DNA of 64,000 nucleotides, from positions 12,916,385 through 12,980,384 of the forward strand of contig NC_047071.1 in assembly GCF_902459465.1 (NCBI RefSeq), in the 5' to 3' direction. Every line of letters begins with the position of its first letter. Position 1 is the first letter of the stretch. The translations under genes were made by a program, and so were the position numbers. The notes beneath the pieces are model-generated. The model did not search any database, had not been told where the DNA came from, and worked only from the letters and a program-made list of their open reading frames with translations. The stretch is from Asterias rubens. Lineage: Eukaryota > Echinodermata > Asteroidea > Forcipulatida > Asteriidae. Below are positions 26,701 to 38,700 of the stretch, one piece after another.

Positions 26701-29700
26701 AAAATTGCGGAATGAGTGTTAGAGATTGAAAACGATCACTTTTTATAAGTCCTTTTCAGCCATCTATGTTTAACCAACCGATCAGGAACTATTCTAACTC
26801 TTACATAACTCTCCTTAACACTTTACGTAACTACCCGTCCGGACTTGCCCTAACGTCACGCATGTGACTGACGTTTACGTAACATATCTCGTCCTGACTT
26901 GTCCTTGACGTCACAGGTCACTGACAACATGTCTCGTCTTGTCCTCTAAAGATCGCATACGGATCATACCTACACTGAGAGTACGTGGAAAATAAAGACC
27001 ACGGCATCTAATAAAACTCAACTAACCCACCCTTCCTCGACGTTTTGTCAGACGTTGTGGAATCGACTGTCTCGATCATTTTCACCTCGTGAAACTACAA
27101 ACGAGTCGTCAATGTCTCGTTTATGCTGCGTGGACATTCTTTCGGCGCTCCGTGATTTGCAATCACTCCCGCACCTCCCAAATGAGTCCGCACCTCCCAA
27201 ATGAGTCAAACAATAACAGTTTGCCTCATTCACACTACCATGAGGAAGACTAATCATCACTGCGTGGCTCTTTCAAGACGCTCATTGTATCTTGAACACT
27301 ACAATACCACTACAATAACACTTGTCCGTCACTGCATGATCGACACTTCGTGACCTGATCACTCAGATTTTTACTAATTTTTCACTCATGGACTTGCTTC
27401 TCATTAAAAATAATACAAACATTCGTTATCTTTGGGCGAAAATTGGGCGATGAAGATGAGCACAGTTTACTGTTCAGAACATCAAGACCACATCGGCTCT
27501 ATTCTGGTTGTACTCGAAAGTTTACTTAGTTCCAGTTACTTCTTATTAATACTGTGAATTCATTTATTTTGTACATAATGGTTTGATATCATTATGTCTT
27601 TATATGCTGGGCAAATCGTCCGAAAATATGTTCGAAAACTCCGGACGAGCTGTAACAAAAGTGCACCATTTAATGATTTAACAAAGTCGATGAAAAACAA
27701 ATTAAGAATTTGAACCGATGCAAATCATAGAAAACATTGAACGTGTGTTGATTTTGTTTTACCAAACAGATTATCCAAAGAAAACAAAAGAAGAGGAAAA
27801 CGTACATGCTTAAACAAAACTGAGTTTTTTTTTAACTAAAAAGATGGTATAAACGGTAAACACACTTTTTCGTAAGTATGTATGTACGGTGTATGAGGGT
27901 GTAATTGTTTTATCGTTTGCAGTTTGTGATCTGGATGTTTACTCCGTGGTTTTTACAGTGTTGTACATTTTGCTCAATGAGTCCATACATTGTTCAGTTC
28001 TTGTTTTGCTGTTAGTTTATTTACAAGTTGTCTACATAACTTGTATTCGATTTTTGTGTTCAGTTGAAAATAAATTTTCAGAATAAAGTTTAGTAAGTGT
28101 CATCTTATGTTCTAAAATATTATGCAGTACTAGTTTGTTTGTTTTGTTTTTTAGTGGGCTTTGAAGTTTGCAGGTTTGGAATTTAGTACTGTTTTCTTTA
28201 AGTTTTTAGTTTGTATTATGTACTTAAATTCGTTAGTTTTTAGATTTCAGTTGGCATTTGGAATTGTTTATTTTATTATTATTATTATTATTAATGTATT
28301 ACGATAACATTTACTTGTATAATATGTTATTATTAATGGTTTATTAAGTTTTCAAGTTTCGAGTTAGGTCTAGTATTCGTTTATCCTTCAAGTTTTATTT
28401 TGTAGCTTGAAATTTGTAATAGTAAACTTTTAAACAAAGTTTTACGTTAGTTGTAGGTTGCAGTTTGAAGTCTTTAAGCTTTTAGCTGTTTAAATTGCTT
28501 GTTTTTTTAGTTTCGAGTTCATTATGTTTTTCTTTTAGTTTTTTAATTTGTAGTTTGTCTTTCAAGTTTTGCCAGGTTGTAAGTTTTTTAAGATTTGAGT
28601 TTAGTTTTCGTTTTCCCTTTAGTTTTTATGTAGTTTGCAGTTTTTGGTAATATTTTGTTTTTCTGGAATAGTTTGTAGGCTTAAGTTTTTAGGCTTTTAA
28701 TTATTATTTTTTTTTTTTCTTTTGGTTTATAGTTTGCAGCTTGTGGATTGCAGTTTCAAGTTTTTATTTTTTTAAGATTTTAAGTGTTTAGGTTTTAAAA
28801 TTTTGATTTTAGTTTTACTTCTTCTTTTAGTTTTATTTATTAATCTTTGTAGTTTGCAGTTTTCAGTACGTATTTTTGTTGTTTGTAGTTTGTTTTTACA
28901 GCTCTAAGTGGTTTAGTTTTTAAGACTTGAGTGTTTTTTTCGTTTTTTCCTTTAGTTTTTTTCTTCTGTAGTTTGCAGCATTGCGTTTTTTTATGTTAGT
29001 TTATTGTTGATAGTGTACAGTTTGTAGTTTGTAGTTAGTTTTTAGTTATTTAGTTTTATAGTTATTAAGTTTTGAGTTCAGTTTTTTTTCCAGGTTTGTT
29101 TGCATCAATTTGTATTTGTAGCTTCAATTTTTTTTTTAGTTTGATAGTTTTTAAGTTTTGAGTTCAGTATTTTTGCTTTAGCTTTTACTTTGAGGTTTAC
29201 ATTTTGATAGTCTTTTTTTTTGTTTTCAGTTTTCGGCTTTTATCTTTTAGTATTTAGTTGTGAGAGGTTTGCAAGTGTCTGCGCTTTGAACCAACTGTTT
29301 TTGGACTGCATCGATGTTTTTTATACTGAACCTACACGTTGTACCATAATAATGTGATGTTTAGTTGAATATTCCTCATCATGTCGTTGACTATAGTATA
29401 GTGTTTCGTTGTATTACTGATTTTGTTTCATTTGTTTCTTTTTTAGTTTCTCGATAGACCTATACTTTAACATTTTTTCTGTAAAATTGTGTCCATGCCT
29501 TTTGAAAATTCTTAATTTTAAATCACATTATTGTTTATTGATTTGTTTTATGTTGCAGTCTTTGTACATGTTCGTTTTTGTTATACTTACGTTTCGTTTA
29601 ATGTGTAGCGTTTGTTTATGTGTCCACGTCAGAAGCACGTCAAGCTAACTACTGATATAAATTTAAACAATGTGATAAAACAATCACATACAAAAAAAAC

Positions 29701-32700
29701 GCTGAAACCAAACTTCTTTTTTTTTACAATAATTAATAAGCACTCATGTGAATGATGATGATTAAGTTTCAACTGAGTTAAATCGGACACAAGTTAGTGA
29801 TGTATCTGGTGTTAGCAAAAAACAACAAACAGTGTCTTTCATTCGTAATGAAGACGAAGTCATTAATTTTTTACCACAGAAAATAACTGTATGTAATAAA
29901 AAGATTGTCTTCGTATAATATCGACAAGCATTCAACAGTCGGTACCATTCAACATTGTAAGCTACTGTCTTGTTGTGCACAGCATAGACTCTTTTCGTTT
30001 AAGGGCCTGGACAAATTTAATCCTTTAGCAAATAGTGGGGGAACACTAATCGATTCGTCAACAATAGGGGTACATGTACATGACCCAGCGGGCAAAATTT
30101 GTTGTAGATCCACTGTTGCAGGTATAGACATGTGGCAACTCTACCGATTGTGTACGTGTACAAATCATGGAATAATGTCCGGATGCGATTTTTCGGTCGA
30201 AAAGAAGCATACATTTTTCTATTATCAGTTTGTGTAAGAAGTATCGGGAGAAACAATGACTTAATATTATTAGAGATCGAGATCGATGCCGTCGTTATAA
30301 ACATGGAGCTACGGTAACGTGTTGGTTTTTCATGCGCACCATCTGAATTTGGTGAGTTTATTTTAAATGCTACTCGTAATGATGTGTAACTAAACAGTCT
30401 TGAGATGGACTGTGTAGACAGTTAAGCTCGTTTAATAACTTTAAAAGAAACGTTCGTGTTTAGTATCGTATACCGAATTTTTGTCTCAATAAGTTGAGAA
30501 CTGAAATTTGTTTCCTCACTTGCTAAAAGTAACGTCCAAATATTTGACTGTACGCGTTACATGTAACCCCAAGTTATGGGGGTCGTTATCATTCCAATGA
30601 TAACTTGTTTTATAAACACTAAAATAATACGAAACTAAGCTCACTTCATATTCGACTTGCAATTGCATGGTGGTTTTAAACACTAAAAGTTACTCTTTGT
30701 TCAATTGATGGTCCGTTACTGGGGAAGATAAATGTATTAATCGCGGCAGGTAAACTTTCATGATTTTGCTGACTCTTGCAACGCAACACATGTATTGATT
30801 TAGTCATGGGAGGCAACACTGAACGATAACAACTTCCGTTAGCCATGGTAGCGCACAATTTTTCTCGTAGTATTAAAAAAAATATATGTTTGTTTGTAAA
30901 ATGGCTCAAGACGTTTGACACTCTTAAGATTCAATTCTATATTGAACGTAACGCTTTTAACTTAAAATTTAAAGAAAAAAGAGTATAGGAATGTTTACAA
31001 TAGTCTCTCCATATACTAAAAATGACATGTATTCTTTTTACTATAACGGGGATTAATTTAATCTTTCATACTCTGTTTAAATATCATATCGCCCACGGAA
31101 AATTCAAAAAGCCACGTGGAGACGGACGGAAGAAGGCCGGTGAGGCTAAGGGAGCACCACCAGATGGCAACAAGAAAAGACGTAGAAAGGACCTACATCT
31201 ACAAACTGATAAAGCAAGTGCATCACGAATCAAGGCTATCACAATGTTCATCACCTTCAAATAGACGTTGAATGTGTAACGCGTCAAAACCAACCGGTTC
31301 TTTTCAGAGCCCCCAACATCTTCCAAAAAGAGAATAACCAAACTGTCTTAATTTTGTCTACCTATCACTCGATACTATTATATGACTTCAGTTAAACTTA
31401 ATGAATTTACTAGGACTACTTTAACTGCATGAATATTTTAAAACACGTATGAGTCCTACTGAGTAAATAACTGATGGAATATTTCCTTTTCAAGTAACAT
31501 CCGAATATTCGATTATAAAGAATCGAATTTACTGTACGCGTTTCATGTAGGTAATCTCAAATTATGGGGTTCGTTTTTTTTTATTCCAATAATGATTTGT
31601 TTTATAAAAACTAAATACAGAAATAAGCTCGCATTATATTCGACGTGTAATTGCATAATGGTTTTAAACACTAAAAGTGTAAGTAACATAACATAAAATC
31701 ATGTTTTCAATAACAACCTTTCCCCCGAAGATACTCAGGGTACACCCAAACCTTTTGTTCAAGGTTATAATCTTTTTTTTAATATAGTGGTTATTGATCT
31801 CGCTTCCAACCTCTAGTGCATATTTCTGTCTTATTAAGACTTTTAGACTCACAATACGTAATGGTAAAGTGTAAGTTGTATTAAACCTTTAGTTCCCTAG
31901 CCCCACTCCTTCCTGCCTTTTCCAAACCCTATTATTCTCTTATGGTTACGCAAACTCTCCAAATGATTGTGAAGTGGTGTTTTCAATAACAACCTTTCCC
32001 CCGAAGATGCTCAGGGTACACCAAACTTTTTGTTCAAGGTTATAATCTTATTTTTTTTCATAGTGGTTATTGATCTCGCTTCTAACCTCTAGTGCATATT
32101 TCTGTCTCATTAAGCCCTCTTCTCTCATTAGTCCATTTCCATATTGTTAGGACTTGTTACTTAGGAGGGGGTACCCGGGGTCTAAGATTCATTTTGCAAC
32201 GATGGATGCTGACGGTAACTGCACGAGCTGGATGGTATTTGCATACAACAGTTTTAATTTTAGTATCGCCGACAAAACCAACCATGTAGCGTTGCTAGAA
32301 GCCCAACGTCAACGCTGCAATGAACTACATAGGATCTCATTGGCCATCAAGACCAGGGAGTACGAAGAAGACGTCGACTACATAACCATCGAGTCGGCAA
32401 TGGTCCAGGCAGCCTTTGTTTCCAACACTGCTTACTTCAACTACCTGATGGAGAGTTTGCCAAAGGGTTTCGAAAAAAGGAGGCAGATTCGCAGCGCCCT
32501 CAACCCTTCGCCAGGCTCTAAATCAGGTTGGTTAAAGTACGTACTTGCCTTAGCAGCACATGCAAGACCCCAACCTCGAGACCCCGCCTCAAGACGAGCA
32601 GCTGCAAGGCGCAAAGCACACCGAGAAGGCGCATGCAAAACCGGCTCTTTTAAGAGCCACCACATTTTCAAAAGAGAGATTTAATCACTGTCTGTTTTTT

Positions 32701-35700
32701 TTATGTTTTTTATAAATGTTTTTTGTAAATGTTTTTTTATTTTTTATTTTTGTATATACATATATATATATATATTTTTTTAATAACTTTTATATAATTT
32801 TTATACATACATATATATATTTTTTTTGTATAATTTATATATATATATATATATATAAAATTATATTTTATTTTTAAATTTTTTTTCTGCATATTTCTGT
32901 CTCATTAAGCCCTTTCCTCTCATTGGCCCATTTCAAATCAAACTCACAACAGTCTCGTGCATATTTCTGTCTCATTAAGCCCTCCCCTCTCATTGGCCCA
33001 TCATTTGACCTCATACATAGTCATATGACCTCCCTTATCATTATTCATTTATGCACACATTCATGCCTTATGAATAATATAACAATAGACTGTCTCATTA
33101 AGACTCATGCCATCCTTTGTTATGCTAATTTAAGCCTTTAATCCTATTGATTTATGAATATATGAATAATATAACAATAGATTGTCTAATTAAGACCCAA
33201 CACACTACTGACAAGCATAATGACCTTGTGTTTAAACGGGGCCAACTGCAAAAACGTTTGGTAACTGTAAATAATTTTATATAAACAGTTTTTTTAATGT
33301 GAAAATGTTGACAAAATTGGTCGTGGAATTTTCACGTGAATAATGAATGTGGTCAGAATAATAATGTGGTCAGAGATGTGGTTGAAACCCACTTTTTAAC
33401 GTGGACAGTTTTTTCTTCCTTTTTTTTCCCCCAAACTATGAGTTGAAAATAACGTTCAAATAACGTGGCCTAGAAATGTTTTAATTATGAGAAATCGAAG
33501 GGAGCTGTATAAGGAATACCACGCAATTTTGAGTGACACTGGAGTGGATCATTATATACTACTTTCAAAACTTTCTCATCATAGCCTTGGCATTTTATAA
33601 CAAACAGTATTATGTACTTAAATTCGTTAGTTTTTAGATTTCAGTTGGCATTTGGAATTGTTTATTTTATTATTATTATTATTATTAATGTATTACGATA
33701 ACATTTACTTGTATAATATGTTATTATTAATGGTTTATTAAGTTTTCAAGTTTCGAGTTAGGTCTAGTATTCGTTTATCCTTCAAGTTTTATTTTGTAGC
33801 TTGAAATTTGTAATAGTAAACTTTTAAACAAAGTTTTACGTTAGTTGTAGGTTGCAGTTTGAAGTCTTTAAGCTTTTAGCTGTTTAAATTGCTTGTTTTT
33901 TTAGTTTCGAGTTCATTATGTTTTTCTTTTAGTTTTTTAATTTGTAGTTTGTCTTGGTTTTGCCAGGTTGTAAGTTTTTTAAGATTTGAGTTTAGTTTTC
34001 GTTTTCCCTTTAGTTTTTATGTAGTTTGCAGTTTTTGGTAATATTTTGTTTTTCTGGAATAGTTTGTAGGCTTAAGTTTTTAGGCTTTTAATTATTATTT
34101 TTTTTTTTTCTTTTGGTTTATAGTTTGCAGCTTGTGGATTGCAGTTTCAAGTTTTTATTTTTTTAAGATTTTAAGTGTTTAGGTTTTAAAATTTTGATTT
34201 TAGTTTTACTTCTTCTTTTAGTTTTATTTATTAATCTTTGTAGTTTGCAGTTTTCAGTACGTATTTTTGTTGTTTGTAGTTTGTTTTTACAGCTCTAAGT
34301 GGTTTAGTTTTTAAGACTTGAGTGTTTTTTTCGTTTTTTCCTTTAGTTTTTTTCTTCTGTAGTTTGCAGCATTGCGTTTTTTTATGTTAGTTTATTGTTG
34401 ATAGTGTACAGTTTGTAGTTTGTAGTTAGTTTTTAGTTATTTAGTTTTATAGTTATTAAGTTTTGAGTTCAGTTTTTTTTCCAGGTTTGTTTGCATCATT
34501 GTAGAAAGGACCTACATCTACAAACTGATAAAGCAAGTGCATCACGAATCAAGGCTATCACAATGTTCATCACCTTCAAATAGACGTTGAATGTGTAACG
34601 CGTCAAAACCAACCGGTTCTTTTCAGAGCCCCCAACATCTTCCAAAAAGAGAATAACCAAACTGTCTTAATTTTGTCTACCTATCACTCGATACTATTAT
34701 ATGACTTCAGTTAAACTTAATGAATTTACTAGGACTACTTTAACTGCATGAATATTTTAAAACACGTAGGAGTCCTACTGAGTAAATAACTGATGGAATA
34801 TTTCCTTTTCAAGTAACATCCGAATATTCGATTATAAAGAATCGAATTTACTGTACGCGTTTCATGTAGGTAATCTCAAATTATGGGGTTCGTTTTTTTT
34901 TATTCCAATAATGATTTGTTTTATAAAAACTAAATACAGAAATAAGCTCGCATTATATTCGACGTGTAATTGCATAATGGTTTTAAACACTAAAAGTGTA
35001 AGTAAGATAACATAAAATCATGTTTTCAATAACAACCTTTCCCCCGAAGATACTCAGGGTACACCCAAACCTTTTGTTCAAGGTTATAATCTTTTTTTTA
35101 ATATAGTGGTTATTGATCTCGCTTCCAACCTCTAGTGCATATTTCTGTCTTATTAAGACTTTTAGACTCACAATACGTAATGGTAAAGTGTAAGTTGTAT
35201 TAAACCTTTAGTTCCCTAGCCCCACTCCTTCCTGCCTTTTCCAAACCCTATTATTCTCTTATGGTTACGCAAACTCTCCAAATGATTGTGAAGTGGTGTT
35301 TTCAATAACAACCTTTCCCCCGAAGATGCTCAGGGTACACCAAACTTTTTGTTCAAGGTTATAATCTTATTTTTTTTCATAGTGGTTATTGATCTCGCTT
35401 CTAACCTCTAGTGCATATTTCTGTCTCATTAAGCCCTCTTCTCTCATTAGTCCATTTCCATATTGTTAGGACTTGTTACTTAGGAGGGGGTACCCGGGGT
35501 CTAAGATTCATTTTGCAACGATGGATGCTGACGGTAACTGCACGAGCTGGATGGTATTTGCATACAACAGTTTTAATTTTAGTATCGCCGACAAAACCAA
35601 CCATGTAGCGTTGCTAGAAGCCCAACGTCAACGCTGCAATGAACTACATAGGATCTCATTGGCCATCAAGACCAGGGAGTACGAAGAAGACGTCGACTAC

Positions 35701-38700
35701 ATAACCATCGAGTCGGCAATGGTCCAGGCAGCCTTTGTTTCCAACACTGCTTACTTCAACTACCTGGAGAGTTTGCCAAAGGGTTTCGAAAAAAGGAGGC
35801 AGATTCGCAGCGCCCTCAACCCTTCGCCAGGCTCTAAATCAGGTTGGTTAAAGTACGTACGTGCCTTGGCAGCACATGCAAGACCCCAACCTCGAGACCC
35901 CGCCTCAAGACGAGCAGCTGCAAGGCGCAAAGCACACCGAGAAGGCGCATGCAAAACCGGCTCTATTAAGAGCCACCACATTTTCAAAAGAGAGATTTAA
36001 TCACTGTCTGTTTTTTTTAATGTTTTTTATAAATGTTTTTTGTAAATGTTTTTTTATTTTTTATTTTTGTATATACATATATATATATATATATTTTTTT
36101 AATAACTTTTATATAATTTTTATACATACATATATATATTTTTTTTGTATAATTTATATATATATATATATATAATGAATAGGGTAGATGGCCTTAGCTT
36201 TCGATCCAATCCGGACCTTCTTCAGAGGCATAAGACAAGTACAAACAAATACATATCCATTTATAGAAAAAGAGAGGGGGAAAGGGATTAAGGAAAGGAT
36301 CCAGAAAGAAGCGGGAAAATAACAGCCAATCAAAGTTCCTATTTCAGAAACAATATTGGGGGCTATGAACCAATAGGAGTGAAGTGGCGAGGACAAAGGA
36401 TGTTTAGAATGAAAGGAAGGGTTACTGGACCATAAAAGTGGTAAATGTATTGTTCGACAACAATGGAGGGAGACATGAAAGGGTAGGGTTAGAGAGCAAG
36501 TTGCATCATGATGCAACTAACAATGGTCAATTAATAAGAATAGCAAGATCAAAGGTATGATGATTTTAAAAATAGGTATGAGGGACCTGTGGAAAAAAAG
36601 GGGGGGGGGGTTACTTACATCAGATAGTTACAGTGATGAATTTATAAAAACAACTTTAAACTAGGTTAATTTATACTTTATGTACAGAATATATACAACA
36701 TATGAGTTCTTAGGCAGAAGTGAAGTGGAGGGTAATGAGAAGTTATTTAACACCAGTGTTTATGTTAAGTCCAAAGGGTTTTACTGTCTTGAGTTGGTGA
36801 ATCCAGTGTGATTCTCTATTCTTGCGGTGTGTGTCATCACCATTGCAAGCTTCAATCACCAGAAGTTCAACATCAATGACACTATGATTGGGGCTGTTGA
36901 AGTGGATAGAGACTGGGTACGGTTTCTTAGTCTTTATGGAAGAGACATGATTCGCAAAGCGAAGACTAAGTTTGGTCTTAGTCTCTCCCACATATTGTAG
37001 CCCACATCTCTTACATGATATGACATAGACTACATTAGACGTGCTGCATTCAGAGTCGGTCTTGATGTTGTATGAAGAGCCAGTGGTATGACTCTTCACC
37101 TTAAGTGAGGGCTTAATGTGCAGACACGTTTTGCATTTGGAACGGGTACATTTGTGACAGCCCAGTATATCTGTCGGGGGTTGTGTTTGGACTGTACCTG
37201 GGGGAAGTTTGGCCCTGACTAGTATGTCACCAAGGTTCTTAGGGCGGCGGAATGCAACCATGGGAACCTCAGTGATTGCTGAGTGTAACCTGCTGGAGGA
37301 GTGAAGTATAGGCATGTTATTATTGAGAATTGAGGGAAGTTTGGGTAGTTTGGGGTGGAAGGTGGTGACCAAAGCAACTCTATTGGTAGGAGGTTTTTTA
37401 GCTCCCGTGTTAGTCAACAGAGTATGACGAGGTACGTTGAGAGCCCTGTTGATAGCAAGTTGGACCCTACGTTCGCTGTGTCCCCTAGATACAAGGTGTT
37501 TCCTTAGCTCTGATGAGCGCCTCTTGTACAGGGTATCTGTGGAACAGATACGCCTGATACGTAAGGCCTGACTGTAAGCAATTGCCTTCTTACAGTGACT
37601 AGGGTGACAGCTATTGGAGAGAAGGTACTGGTGGGTGTCGGTGGGTTTACTGTAAACATCTGTGACAAGGCCATTAGGAGACTTGGTTATTGTAACATCT
37701 AGAAAGTTCACACTGGTGAGAGATTGTTCGGTAGTGAACTTTATGGTGGGGTGAAATGAGTTGATATGGGCAATAAACTCATCCAAGCTGTCTTGGTCAC
37801 CACACCAGATGGAGAAAATATCATCAATAAATCTCCACCAAACTAGTGGTCGGTTGGGGGCGGAGGACAGGAGTCTGTCCTCCAACTGAGACATGAATAG
37901 GTTAGCATATGAGGGTGCCATTTTGGTACCCATGGCAGTACCCTGTACCTGTAGAAAATGCCTGTCAGAAAATGTGAAATTATTCTTCATTAGAATGTGG
38001 CTCATGAGTTCCTTAATATGACTCACTGAGGGGCGGGACTGATTACTAGCATTGAGGGCAGAGACACATGCACTCATGCCTTCATGATGGGGTATGTTAG
38101 TATACAGTGATGAAACATCAAAAGTAACCAAAATAGCAGAGTCAGGTATTTGGTGCTTGACCTCATCTAGTTTGTGGAGAAAGTCTTTGGTATCCTTGAT
38201 GAAGGAAGGAATACGGCAGACTAAGGGTTTGAGGAAGCTATCAACAAACTCAGAAATGCGCTCTGTGGGGCTACCATTCCCAGATACAATAGGTCTCCCC
38301 GGGTTATTGGGCTTGTGTATCTTAGGTAGAAGGTAGAACCTTGCTGTACGGGGGTCATGTGGGAGGAGATAGTTAAATGTATCTTTCTCAATATCATTGG
38401 CATTATAAATCTTAACCAGGGTGTCACTGATATCTTGGGAGAAAGATTCAGTGGGATCAGAAGCACATTCAATGTAATGATCAGTGTTACTGAGCTGTCT
38501 AAGGCCCTCAGCAATGTAGTCATGTGTGTTCATGACTACAACTGCGGACCCCTTGTCAGCCCGTTTAATCACTATGTCTGGTGATTGGCGGAGTTGTGTA
38601 AGGGCGTGACGCTCATCTTGGGGGAGGTTGTTGGGAGTAGGGGTACTGGGGGCCTTAAGAACCTCGGAGTTAACCGAATTGATGTATGTCTCTAGAGACA

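Larger units (their letters stand above)
19667..33209. mobile_element. 13.5-kb giant foldback element, possibly Polinton-derived
   Basis: Near-perfect inverted repeat. The left arm is 19,667-26,164, the spacer 26,165-26,204 and the right arm 26,205-33,209. Outer ends are AGTAGTGTGTTGGGTCTT and its exact complement, directly flanked by GACAAG at 19,661-19,666 and 33,210-33,215: a clean 6-bp target-site duplication. Six-bp duplications, AG-starting ends and element size in the 10-20 kb range recall Polinton/Maverick elements, but no DNA polymerase B, retroviral-type integrase, packaging ATPase or capsid gene was found, so the class is unproven. It could be a non-autonomous derivative, or another foldback type. 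Each arm carries subterminal repeats, an unknown ORF, an H2B remnant, a low-complexity tract and an inner promoter/ORF/poly(A) unit. It lies in the proposed first intron of the discoidin gene. Confidence 0.85.

Noticed and set aside
19667..33209. Palindrome as a long-read hairpin (missed adapter) artefact
   Set aside because: The arms differ by a 506-bp segment and scattered base changes, the spacer is not an adapter I recognise, and a 6-bp direct repeat borders the outer ends. A third copy continues into host flank. Long-read confirmation would still be wise.
35900..35990. Histone H3 or H2A C-terminus in an alternate frame of the unknown ORF
   Set aside because: Short matches (DPNL, PQDEQLQ, KHTEKAHAK) need several gaps and are not above chance by eye; mentioned only as a hint.
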